Shown here: piece after piece, positions 34,702 through 45,000 of the stretch
Layout: every line of letters starts with the position of its first letter
Numbering within the stretch: position 1 is the stretch's first letter
Source of the DNA: Streptomyces aculeolatus
GTDB lineage: Bacteria; Actinomycetota; Actinomycetes; Streptomycetales; Streptomycetaceae
DNA: 64,000 bases
Direction of reading: 5' to 3'
Assembly: GCF_020400605.1 (NCBI RefSeq)
Contig: NZ_JAINRD010000003.1
Coordinates: 1-64,000, forward strand
Notes under the pieces: model-generated
Told to the model about the DNA's origin: nothing
Seen by the model: the letters and a program-made list of their open reading frames with translations, nothing else
Databases searched by the model: none
Made by a program: the position numbers and the translations under genes

Positions 34702-36189
34702 TCACACCCGCCGCTGCCGCACCACCCGCACGCCCGCCCGGGGGCCTTCGAGCAGCGAGTGCGCGAGCACGCTGTACAGCACGTCGTTCGGGCCGTCGGC
34801 GATGCGGAGCCCGCGGATGTCCCGGAGGCGCTTCTCCATCGGGGTGTGGCACGTGTAGCCGTCGCTGCCGTGGAGTTGGAGCGAGAGGTCGACCGCACGG
34901 TACGAGGCGTCCGTGGCCAGGGCCTTCGCCGCGGAGCAGGCCGCCGCGTCGGCGCCCTCGGTGTCCCGGTCGAAGCCCTCCAGCAGGGAGAAGCACCAGG
35001 CGGTGGCCGCCTGCACCTCCGCCGCCGCGGTACCGAGCCGGGACACCACGGACGGGATGCCCGACAGCGGCGTCCTGCCGACGCTGCGCCGGCGGGTACG
35101 GGCCATCGCCTCGTCGATCGCGGTGCCGGCCGCGCCCAGGCAGACCAGCGCCATCATCAGCCGCCAGCCGGCGAAGTGCGCGTCGAAGATGCGGCGGCCG
35201 TCGCCGGGGGCGCCGAGCAGCCGGTCGCGTTCGACCCGGACGCCGTCGAAGTGCAGGTGGCCCAGGCTCCAGCCGCGCAGGCCCAGCGGCGCGGCGGTCT
35301 GGGTGCGCACGCCGGGGGCGTCCATCGGCAGCCAGAGCGCCGACAGCGGCACCTCCCGCAGCCCCGCGCAGGCACCGCCGTCGGCACCCGCGTCGGCACC
35401 CGCCGCCGGCTGCGCGGTCAGGGCCGCGGCCTGCTCGGGCGCGACCACCTTGCAGAACACCACGAAGCCGACGGCCTCCTCGACCCGGCTGACCAGCCCC
35501 TTGGTACCCGACAGGACCAAGTGGTCGCCGTGGTCGACGGCAACCGTGCGCAGGCCGCGCAGGTCCGAGCCCGAGTGCGGCTCGCTGGAGGCGACGCCGG
35601 CCAACTCGCCGCGCCCGACGACCCGGTCGCGTACCGCGAGGGCGACGGCGGGCGGCCCGTAGCGCAGGGGCATCGCGCCGTGGCCCGAGCTGAAGACCTC
35701 GCGCGCGTCGCAGTCGCGCCGGCCGGCCAGGTACATCGCGAGCCCCTGCGCCACCCGCTCCAGACCGGCGGGTACGGCACCGGCCCCGACCGGGGCGCGT
35801 TCACCGGCGACGCCGGCACCGGCCTCCCCGCCGCCGCGCGGCGCGTCGCCGCAGGTGCCCGGGGCGGCCACGTCGAAGCCCGTCAGCCCCGCCCGGGCCG
35901 CATGTCCGCGCAGTTGGAGCCAGGGCGGCCGGGCCGCCTCCTCCGTGACCGGCTCGGGCAGGTGCCGGTCGAGGAAGTCGGTGACGCGGGCGGTGAAGTC
36001 CGCGAGCGCGGGGTGGCGGGCCAGTACGGCGCGGAGTTCGGCGGGGGCCGCGTACGGGCCGCCGGCGGGCGGGAGTCCGGGGGCGGGACGGCCCGGCGCG
36101 GAGCCTGCGGGCGCGGCGTCGTGCGCGGCGTCCGCGGTGGCGCCCGGCGCGGCGCCGTTGGGCGCCGAGGTCGTCGGCGGCGGTGTCAT
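34702..36189 (-). CDS. Acyl-CoA dehydrogenase in the NRPS operon
   Basis: A 495-residue FAD-dependent acyl-CoA dehydrogenase. A disordered Pro/Ala-rich N-terminus (~45 residues) precedes the helical domain. The FAD/substrate stretch GVASSEPHSGSDLRGLR lies near residue 203, and the C-terminal FAD signature is YTCHTPMEKRLRDIRGL followed by ADGPNDVL, where the classic catalytic-Glu segment is replaced by an ADGP-type motif as in secondary-metabolism relatives. It is the last gene of the NRPS operon: its ATG overlaps the stop of the MbtH gene (ATGA). Likely role: desaturating a starter acyl group or a carrier-bound residue of the peptide. This assignment of substrate is inference. Confidence 0.87.
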   Translation of the reverse strand: MTPPPTTSAPNGAAPGATADAAHDAAPAGSAPGRPAPGLPPAGGPYAAPAELRAVLARHPALADFTARVTDFLDRHLPEPVTEEAARPPWLQLRGHAARAGLTGFDVAAPGTCGDAPRGGGEAGAGVAGERAPVGAGAVPAGLERVAQGLAMYLAGRRDCDAREVFSSGHGAMPLRYGPPAVALAVRDRVVGRGELAGVASSEPHSGSDLRGLRTVAVDHGDHLVLSGTKGLVSRVEEAVGFVVFCKVVAPEQAAALTAQPAAGADAGADGGACAGLREVPLSALWLPMDAPGVRTQTAAPLGLRGWSLGHLHFDGVRVERDRLLGAPGDGRRIFDAHFAGWRLMMALVCLGAAGTAIDEAMARTRRRSVGRTPLSGIPSVVSRLGTAAAEVQAATAWCFSLLEGFDRDTEGADAAACSAAKALATDASYRAVDLSLQLHGSDGYTCHTPMEKRLRDIRGLRIADGPNDVLYSVLAHSLLEGPRAGVRVVRQRRV

Positions 36190-36410
36190 CGGCCACCGTC
36201 CGCGGCCTCGGCGAGGCTGCGCGGCCGCATGTCGGTCCACGTCCTCTCGACGTACTCCAGGCACGCCTGCCGGGTGTCCTCGGGAAGGGCGACGGTCCAG
36301 CCCTGCGGTACGCCGGCGAAGGCCGGCCAGAGCGAATGCTCGCCCTCGTCGTTGACGAGCACCAGGAAGCGGGCTTCGTCGTCCTCGAACGGATTGGTCG
36401 CGTGCGTCAT
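36186..36410 (-). CDS. MbtH-family NRPS accessory protein
   Basis: A 74-residue MbtH-like protein, which binds adenylation domains and is needed for their folding or activity. Conserved elements are all present: NPFEDDEARFLVLVNDEGEHSLWP, PQGW and the closing CLEYVERTWTDMRP. It follows the ABC exporter gene by 97 bases and overlaps the acyl-CoA dehydrogenase gene by four. It should serve the NRPS of the same operon. Confidence 0.95.
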   Translation of the reverse strand: MTHATNPFEDDEARFLVLVNDEGEHSLWPAFAGVPQGWTVALPEDTRQACLEYVERTWTDMRPRSLAEAADGGR

Positions 36411-36507
36411 TCCACGCTCCTGGTTCTCAACGGACGTTCATTGTCTCGGTTCAGCGGCATTTCTTGCGGCTCCGCGTGTCGTTACCACCCGAAGGAATGA
36501 CCACCTG

Positions 36508-39033
36508 CTAACTGGGCACCGGGCCGCCGGCCTGGAGCTTCCACAGCGAGCTGTAGACGCCGCCGAGCGCGACGAGTTCGTCGTGCGTCCCGCGCTCGGC
36601 GACCACTCCCCCGGAGCCCATGACATAGATGCGGTCCGCGCTCTGCACGGTGGAGAGCCGGTGCGCGATGACGAGCATGGTGCGGTCGATGCCGAAGACC
36701 TGCAGGGCCCGCTGGATGGTCGCCTCGGTCTCGTTGTCCACGGCGGAGGTGGCCTCGTCGAGGATGACGACCGGCGGGTCGCGCAGGACGGTACGGGCCA
36801 GCGCGATCCGCTGCCGCTGCCCGCCGGAGAGCGCCGAGCCCCGCTCCCCGACCCGGGTGTCGTAGCCGTCGGGGAGGCTGTCGATGAACGTGTCCGCTCC
36901 CGCCGTGCGGGCGGCGGCGACGAGTTGGGCCTCGGTGGCGTGGAAGGTGCCGTAGCGGATGTTCTCGGCGATCGTCGCGTCGAAGAGGAACGGCTCCTGC
37001 GTGACGTACCCGATCGCCCGCCGCAGGTCGGGCAGGGCCAGTGTGCGCACGTCGGTGCCGTCGAGCAGCACCTGCCCCCGGCCGGGGTGGCGGAAGCGCA
37101 TGAGGAGCTTGGCGATCGTGGTCTTGCCCGCGCCGGTGGTGCCGACGAGGGCGGTGGTCCGGCCGGGCGGGATGACCAGCGAGGTGTCGCGCAGGACGGG
37201 GGTGCGGCCGGGGTAGGCGAAAGTGACCTTCCGCAGCTCGATCCGCCCCCGCAGGCTGCGCAGCGGCAGTTCCCGGCCCGAGGCGGCCGCGCCGCCGGCC
37301 CCGGCCTCCGCCACGGCGCGGTCCGGCGCGTACGGTGCGCCCGGTCCGAGCCGGCGCACCGGCCGGTCCGGGCCCACCGCCCCCGCCCGGCCGTCCGGTT
37401 CCACGGGCAGCTCGTGCAGCCGCTCGATCCGCTCCAGGGCGGCCAGGGTGCGCTGGTAGTGGTCGGAGGCGCTGCCGACGCGGGACAGCTTCAGCATGGC
37501 GATGCCCGGGAGTTCGATCAGCGGGCCGAACGCCGCCGTCGCCAACTCGCCGCGCAGCACGGCCCGCCCGCCCAGCAGCACCGTGCCCACCAGCGCCGAG
37601 CCGCCGGCCAGCCGCAGGATCTGCGGCGGCAGCGCGGCGCTGCGCCCGGCGGACCGGTTGGCCTCGCTGCACCTGCCGTTCAGCTCGCCGATACGGGCGA
37701 TCTCGTGCGCCTCCGTCGTCGCGGACTTGATGGTGGTGTGGGCGTGCAGATTCTCGGTCACACGGCTGTTGAGCTGCGCCCGGCGCTCGCCGCAGGCCGC
37801 GGTGTCGGCGACCGCGCGCTCGTGGAAGCGGAACGACAGCCAGGCGACGAGCGGGATCGGCGCGAACGCGATCCAGGCGAGCTGCGGCGCGAGCAGCAGG
37901 AACATCGGTACGAGCAGCGCCAGCCCCGCGCCCATCTGCACGACGTCGTGCATGTTCGTGCCGACGAACGTGCCGAGCTGACCGATGTCCTCGGACAGCA
38001 CGGCGTTGACGCGGCTGACGCGCTCGTTCTCCAGGTCCGCCGGCGCCACGCTCTGGACGTGGGCGTAGGTGCGGGTACGCCAGTCGTCCTCGACGTCCTG
38101 TGCCACCCCGCGCCAGGCGACTCCCGCGGCGTAGCCGGTGCCGGCCATGACGGCGCAGGCGAGGGCGCCGGCGCCGGCGAGGGTGCCCAGTTGGGCGGAG
38201 AGGCCGACGATGCCGTACCGGGTCAGGGTGGCGCTGCCGCCCCGCGCGACCAGCAGCACGATGGACGGGGTGAGCGCGAACAGCGCCATCTCGGCCAGCG
38301 TGGAGAGCCCGGAGAGCAGCGCCGCCATGCCGAACTTGCGCCGGTGCCGGCCGACGATGCGCCGGACCGCGTGCCGCCGCGGCCCCGCCCCGTCCGGCCC
38401 CTCGCGCGCCCGGTCCGTCCTGCGCCAGGCGCGCCGGACGACGACGGCCGTCGCGACGGCGGCGGCGCCGAGGGTGAGCAGGGGGCGTCTGAGGAACCGC
38501 AGCAGCAGCGGGCCGCCGGCGACCGCCGCCGCTGCCGCGCAGCCGAGGCCGAGGATCCTGGGCAGCCGGCGGGCGGCGCCTTCCGGACCGCGCGGCGCGC
38601 GGGCGGCGGGCAGGCGCGCGGGCGGGGTGGCGGGCTCGGCGGCAGGCCCGGAGCCCAGGGCGTTCACCGCAGGCGTGTGCAGGGCCGTGAGCACGCGGTC
38701 GACCGCGAGGTGCAGCAGCCGGGCGGCGTCGCGCGGGCCGAGGGTGCGGTCGTGCCGCAGGAGCACCCGGCCGGTGACCGGGTTGACGTGTACGTCCTCA
38801 ATGCCCGGGGCCTGCCGCAGGGACGCCTCCGCCACTCCGGCGAGACCGGGTCTGCCGCGGAAGAGGTCGACCTCCCAGCGCTGCCGCCCGGGCAGGATCG
38901 AGCGCGGCCTCGGTACGGCGCGGTCGCGGCTCCCGGCGCGCGTACGGGTACGGGCGCGGTGTGCCGCCGCGGCCGCGCCGTTGGCGTGCGGGCCTGCGGC
39001 CATGGTCGGGGTCGGGGTCATCGGAGCTGTCAC
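36508..39033 (-). CDS. ABC exporter (fused permease-ATPase) with HMA-like N-terminal domain
   Basis: An 841-residue half-transporter. After a Pro/Arg-rich leader comes a heavy-metal-associated-like domain (WEVDLFRGRPGLAGVAEASL and GIEDVHVNPVTGRVLLRHD, near residues 50-120) lacking the CxxC metal ligands. A type-I exporter membrane domain with six predicted helices follows (about residues 225-520), then an ATPase domain with Walker A GTTGAGKTT, signature LSGGQRQ and Walker B VVILDEA. The GTG at 39033 is preferred for its GGAGAG site; an ATG four codons later is the alternative. It lies 65 bases after the NRPS gene and probably exports its product. The HMA-type fusion is uncommon. Confidence 0.85.
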   Translation of the reverse strand: MTAPMTPTPTMAAGPHANGAAAAAHRARTRTRAGSRDRAVPRPRSILPGRQRWEVDLFRGRPGLAGVAEASLRQAPGIEDVHVNPVTGRVLLRHDRTLGPRDAARLLHLAVDRVLTALHTPAVNALGSGPAAEPATPPARLPAARAPRGPEGAARRLPRILGLGCAAAAAVAGGPLLLRFLRRPLLTLGAAAVATAVVVRRAWRRTDRAREGPDGAGPRRHAVRRIVGRHRRKFGMAALLSGLSTLAEMALFALTPSIVLLVARGGSATLTRYGIVGLSAQLGTLAGAGALACAVMAGTGYAAGVAWRGVAQDVEDDWRTRTYAHVQSVAPADLENERVSRVNAVLSEDIGQLGTFVGTNMHDVVQMGAGLALLVPMFLLLAPQLAWIAFAPIPLVAWLSFRFHERAVADTAACGERRAQLNSRVTENLHAHTTIKSATTEAHEIARIGELNGRCSEANRSAGRSAALPPQILRLAGGSALVGTVLLGGRAVLRGELATAAFGPLIELPGIAMLKLSRVGSASDHYQRTLAALERIERLHELPVEPDGRAGAVGPDRPVRRLGPGAPYAPDRAVAEAGAGGAAASGRELPLRSLRGRIELRKVTFAYPGRTPVLRDTSLVIPPGRTTALVGTTGAGKTTIAKLLMRFRHPGRGQVLLDGTDVRTLALPDLRRAIGYVTQEPFLFDATIAENIRYGTFHATEAQLVAAARTAGADTFIDSLPDGYDTRVGERGSALSGGQRQRIALARTVLRDPPVVILDEATSAVDNETEATIQRALQVFGIDRTMLVIAHRLSTVQSADRIYVMGSGGVVAERGTHDELVALGGVYSSLWKLQAGGPVPS

Positions 39034-39098
39034 CGGTTCTCTCCAGCGGTGCGCCGCCGCGGCGGCGCGGATGATCGGTCTCGTACGACGGGCGCGTG

Positions 39099-42000
39099 CT
39101 ATCCGCCCATGGAGGTCCAGTACGCCTCGACGGCGGCCTCGTCGACGTCCGGGATCCCGATCCCGTACCGCCGAAGTCGCGCGAGCGTCCGGCCGTTGTC
39201 GAAGGACCGGGAGGGTCTCGCGCCGGCCGCCCCCGCCAGGGCCTCCAGGTGTTCGCGGTACGGCGCGATCGGCAGCTCCCGGCCGCGGGCGCCCGCCGCG
39301 CGCAGGCGCTCCAGCCAGGCGGCGAGCGGCACCGCCGCGGAGCGGGTCCCGTGCAGCCGGCCGTGGCCGGCCATGAAGACGCCGGGGCCGGTGCGGCGCG
39401 GGTGGTGGAGGTGGTGGACGGACGGGCCGCCGTCGTCCCGCAGCACCAGCGCGACGAGGGCGCGGGCGAGGACGTCGACGGGGAGCAGCGCCTCGTCGAG
39501 CGCCGGCTCGGCCGGGTGGCAGCCGAGTGCGGCGCTGCTCACCAGGAGCCGGGAGAACATGTCGTCGCGGTTGACGGCGCCGGTCGCGGAGTGCGCCCAG
39601 ATGCGGCCGAGCCGGTGGATGCCGCCGCTCGCGCCGCGCGCGAACGCCCGCTCCACCAGCCGGTCGGCGACCCATTTGCTCGCGGAGTAGCCCTTGCCGT
39701 ACGGGTGTTGCTCTCCGCCGGTCGGGGACTCCTCCGTGACGGGCGGCGCGCCGGGCCCGGACTCGCGGAACACCCCGAGCGTCGACAGGTGGTGGAACGC
39801 CTTCGGCCGCCCCTCCGCCGCCAGGCCCAGCAGGGTGCGGGTGCCCTCGACGTTGGCCGGCTTCAGCCGGGCGTACGGAGAGACGTGGTGGACGCGCGCG
39901 CCGGCGTGGACGATCGTGTCGACGCCGTCGCGCAGCCCGGCCCATGCCTCCGGGCCGGTGCCGAGGTCGACGGCGCCGAGGTCGCCGGGGACGGCGACGG
40001 TCCGCGGGTCGCAGGCCGCGGCGCCCAGGCCGTACGGGCGCAGGGCGGCGGCCAGCCGCTCGCGCGCTTCGGCGGCGGTGCCCGCCCGGACGAGGCAGTG
40101 CACCCGGGCCGCCGTGGAGCGCAGCAACTCGGCGAGGAGGAAGGCCCCGACGAAGCCCGTGGCTCCCGTCAGCAGCACCTCGAGCGGGCCGCCGGCCGGC
40201 GGCGGGGCGGCGGTGAACCGCAGCGCCGGGCTGAGTTTCGCCTCCGTGTCCGGCACCCGGGAAGGCGCGGCCCGTGGTCCCTCGGCGGCGAGCCTGCGGG
40301 CGAGCCCGGCCGGGGTGGGGGCCTCCAGCAGCGCGGAGAGGCCGAAGGGCACGCCGAGCCGCTCGCCGATGCGCGCGGCGAGGCGGGTGGCGAGCAGGGA
40401 GTGGCCGCCCAGTTCGAAGAAGTCGTCGTCGACGCCGACCGCGGGCAGCTCCAGGGCTTCTGCGAACAGCTCGCAGAGGGCTTTCTCGTGCGGGGTGCGC
40501 GGGGCGCGGGCGGGGGTGGCCCGGGTGGCGGCCGCGGGGTCCGGGTCGGGCAGGGCGCGGCGGTCGAGTTTGCCGTTGGGCGTGAGCGGCAGCGCGGGCA
40601 GCGGGACGATCGCGGCCGGTACGGCGTGGGCGGGCAGCCGCTCGCGGAGGAAGGCGCGCAGCGCCGCCGGGTCGGGGTCGCCGGCGGCGGGCACCGCGTA
40701 GGCGACGAGCCGGGTCTCGCCGCGGAGGCCGGCGCGGGCGGCCACCGCGGCGTGGGCGATGCCGGGGTGGGCGGCGAGGGCGGCTTCGACCTCGCCGGGC
40801 TCGACGCGGTGGCCGCGGACCTGCACCTGGTCGTCGGCGCGCCCGGCGAAGTCGAGCAGGCCGTCGCGGCGCCGGCGGGCGAGGTCGCCGGTGCGGTACA
40901 TCCGCGTGCCCGGCGGGCCGTACGGGTCGGCCACGAACCGCCGGGCCGTCTCGCCGGGGCGGCGCAGGTAGCCGCGCGCCAGGCCGGCCCCGGCGACGTA
41001 CAACTCGCCGGTCACGCCGGGCGGCACCGGCCGCAGCGCGGTGTCCAGGACGTACGCCCGGGCGCCGGGGACGGGCCGGCCCAGCACGGGCGCGGCGGCG
41101 TCCGCCAGCCGCGCCTGCACGCAGTCGACGGTGCACTCGGTGGGCCCGTACATGTTGTGGGCGGTCAGCCCTGGGACGGCGCGCAGCTCCCGCCACAGCC
41201 CCTCGGGCAGCGCCTCGCCGCCGAGGACGGCGAGGCCGGGGTGCCGGCCGCCGGGCGCGAACAGGCCGCGGTCGCACAGCACCTGCATGTACGAGGGCGT
41301 CACGTCGACGCTGTCGACGCGCCGTGCGGCGAGCCAGGCGACGAAGCGGTCGGCGTCGGTCCAGGTGGCGGCGTCGGGTACGTGGAGTTCGTGGCCGCCG
41401 GCGAGGGCGGCGAGCTGCCCCCACGAGGCGTCGAAGGACACCGGGGCGGTCAGCGCGACCCGCAGCGGCCGGCCGCCCGCGCGCCGGGCGGCCGGGCCGA
41501 ACACCTCGTCCCGGTACCGCTCCGCGACGGCGGCGACGCTCGCGTGCCGTGCGACGACGCCCTTGGGCGCACCGGTCGAGCCGGAGGTGTGGATGACGTA
41601 CGCCGGGTGGTCGGGCAGCGGCCCGGGCGCGGGTTCGGTGCCGGGCAGGCCCGCCAGCTCCGCGACGGTCTCCGGCGCGTCGAGGAGCAGCCTCGGGGTC
41701 CCGGCGGCGAGGGTGCCGTCGGCCGCGGTGCCGGTGTCGGTGAGCAGCAGGACGGGCCGGGCGTCGGCGGTCATGGCGGCGAGGCGCGCGGCCGGGTAGC
41801 CGGGGTCGAGCGGCAGGTAGGCGGCGCCGGACTTGAGCACCGCGAGCAGGGCCGTGACCAGGTCGGCGGAGCGGGGCAGGGCGAGGGCCACGACGGCCTC
41901 AGGGCCGGCGCCGCGGGCGACGAGTGCGTGCGCCAGGCGGTTGGCGCGGGCGTCGAGTTCGGCGTACGTCAGCTCCGTACCGCCCGCCGCGACGGCCACC

Positions 42001-45000
42001 GCGCCGGGGGCGGCCCGTACCCGGGCGCGGAACAGCTCGGGCACCGTGCGCGCGGGCGGCGCCGGGGCCGGGGTCTGCTCGGCGCCGCCGCCCACCAGGA
42101 GCCGGCGCTCGGCGTCGGACAGCACGTCGATGCGGCTGACCGGCAGGTCCGGTGCGGCCGCTGCGGCCCGCAGCAGGCGCACCCAGCGGTCGGCGAGGTC
42201 CTGCACGGTGGCGTGGTCGAAGAGGTCGGTGGCGTAGTCGAAGGTGCCGGTCAGGCCGAGGGGTTCGCCGGCGGCGGAGCGCTGTTCGCCGATGCCGATG
42301 TCCAGGTCGAACTTGGCCGTCCGCGTGGGCACCCGGATCCGGGAGGTGCGCAGTCCGGGGAGCGTGAACTCCGCGGTCTCGTCGGCGTCGACGGACAGCG
42401 CGACCTGGAACAGCGGGTGGCGGCCCGGGGAGCGCGGCGGGCCGAGCGCCCCGACGATCCGCTCGAAGGGCACGTCCTGGTTCGCGTACGCGGCCAGCGC
42501 GGTGTCCCGTACCCGCTCCAGCAGCTCCGCGAATGCGGGGTCGCCCGAGGTGTCGGTGCGCAGCACGAGGGTGTTGACGAAGAAGCCCACCAGGTCGTCC
42601 AGCGCCTCGTCGGTGCGGCCGGCGATCACACTGCCGACGGGCAGGTCCGTGCCCGCACCGAGCCTGGTCAGCAGCGCCGCCAGGCCCGCGTGCAGCACCA
42701 TGAAGAGGCTGGCGCCCGAGCGGCTGCCCAACTCGGCGAGCGCCCCGTGCAGTTCGGCGTCGATACGGAGCCGGACCCGGCCGCCCGCGTAGGAGGCGGC
42801 GGCGGGCCGGGGGCGGTCGCGGGGCAGCGCGATCTCGTCGGGCAGACCGGCGAGCGCCGTCGTCCAGTGGGCGAGTTGGCGGTGCAGCACGCTGTCGGGG
42901 TCGCCGGAGTCGCCGAGGAGGCGGCGCTGCCAGAGGGTGTAGTCGGTGTAGCGGACCGGCAGGGGCTGCCAGTCGGGTTCCCCGCCGCGCAGCCGGGCGG
43001 CGTACGCGGTCGCCAGGTCGCGGGTGAGGGGGGCCATGGACCAGCCGTCGGCGGCGATGTGGTGGATGACGAGGCAGAGGACGGACTCGGTGGGACCGAG
43101 CACGAACAGCTCGGCGCGCAGCGGCGGTTCGACGGCCAGGTCGAAGGGGTAGCGTACGGCGTCCGCGAGCCGCCGCCGCAGCTCCGCCGCGCCGGCCACC
43201 TCGGTGACGCGCAGCGCGGGCCGGGCCGCGGCGGCGCCGAGGATCCGCTGCCGCGGCCCGTCTCCGGCCGCGTCGCCGGCCCCGGGGTGTGCCGCGCCGA
43301 CTGCCGCGGCCCCGTCCGCGTGGGGGAAGACGGTGCGCAGGCTCTCGTGCCGGGCCACGACGTCGCCCAGCGCGCCTGCCAGCGCGGCGTGGTCGATCCC
43401 GCCGCTGAACCGCTGCACGAGGGGGATGTTGTACGTGGCCGCCGGGCCCTCGGCGCGGTGCAGGAACCACAGCCGCTGCTGCGCGTACGACAGCGGCACC
43501 GCCTCCTGCCGCGGCTGCGCGGTGAGCGCCGGGCGGGCCGGCCCCGCGCCGTCGAGGCGGGCCGCCAGCCGGGCGGCCGTCGGCGCCTCGAACAGGGCGC
43601 TGAGCGCGAGGTCGGCGCCGAGTGCGGTGCGGATCCTGGCGACCAGGCGGATCGCCAGCAGCGAGTGCCCGCCGGCGGCGAAGAAGTCGGTGTCCGCGCC
43701 GACCCGGGGCACGCCGAGGACGTCGGCGAACAGCTCGCACAGCAGCCGCTCGCGCGGGGTGCGCGGCGGCATGCCCGCGGGCTCGCCCTGGTCCTGCCCG
43801 GGGGCGGGCAGGGCGTCGCGGTCGATCTTCCCGTTGGCGTTCAGCGGCAGGTCGGGGAGCATGACGAAGGCCGAGGGCACCATGAAGCCGGGCAGCCGGG
43901 CGAGCAGGCGCTCGCGCAGCGCGGGCGCGCCGAGCCCGTCCTCCGCGGCCACGACGTACGCGACGAGCCGCAGGTCGCCGGCCGGCGGGTCGCGGCGGGC
44001 GAGGACCGCGGCCCGGGCGACGCCGGGGCAGGCGAGCAGCGCGGCCTCGACCTCCTCCTGCTCGATGCGGAAGCCGCGGATCTTGACCTGGCGGTCGGCG
44101 CGGCCGACGTAGTCCACCTGCCCGTCGGCGCACCAGCGCACCACGTCCCCGGTCCGGTACATCCGGGTGCCGGGCGGGCCGTACGGGTCGGCGACGAACC
44201 GCAGGGCCGTCAGCCCGGGCCGGCGCAGATAGCCGCGGGCGAGGGACGCGCCGGCGATGTACAACTCGCCGGCGGTGCCCACCGGCACGGGCTGGAGGGC
44301 GCCGTCGAGGACGTACAGGCGGGTGCCCGAGTGCGGCCGGCCGATCGGCGGGGCGGTGCCGTCGGGGGTGAGCGGGTCGCTGGTGGTCACCATCGCGGTG
44401 GTCTCGGTCGGCCCGTAGACGTTCACGAGCCGCCGGCCGGGGGCCCACCGGGAGACCAGCCCCGGCGGCACCGGTTCGCCGCCGACCGCGAGTACCGCGA
44501 CCCGGCTGTCCCGCTCGGCGACCGCGGCGAGCGCGGAGGGCGGCACGAAGGCGTGGGTGATGCCGAGGGCGGGGTCGGTGAGGACGGCCAGGGGGTCGTC
44601 CGCGGGGGCGAGTACGAGCGTGGCGCCGGTGAGCAGCGCGACGCACATCTCCCAGGTGCAGGCGTCGAAGCTGGGCGAGGCGAGCTGCGGGAAGCGGCTG
44701 CCGGGGGTGATCCGCAGCCGCTCGGTGTGGAACGCGACGAGGGAGGCGACGCCCGTGTGCGGCACCACGACGCCCTTGGGGCGCCCGGTGGAGCCGGAGG
44801 TGTAGATCACGTACGCGGGGCGGCGGGGGTCGACGGCGATGCGCGGGTCGGTGGCGGGCTGCCCGGCGGCCAGTGCGGCGAGGGCGCGCGGGTCGTCCAG
44901 GACCAGGGCGGGGCGGGCGTCGGCGAGCATGAACTCCCGCCGCGCGGGCGGGTATCCGGGGTCGACCGGCAGGTAGGCCGCACCGGCCTTCAGTACGGCC

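Noticed and set aside
34759..39690. 1643-codon plus-strand open frame
   Set aside because: It is the antisense shadow of the acyl-CoA dehydrogenase, MbtH and ABC exporter genes; the translation is low-complexity Arg/Ala/Gly/Val and has no domain.
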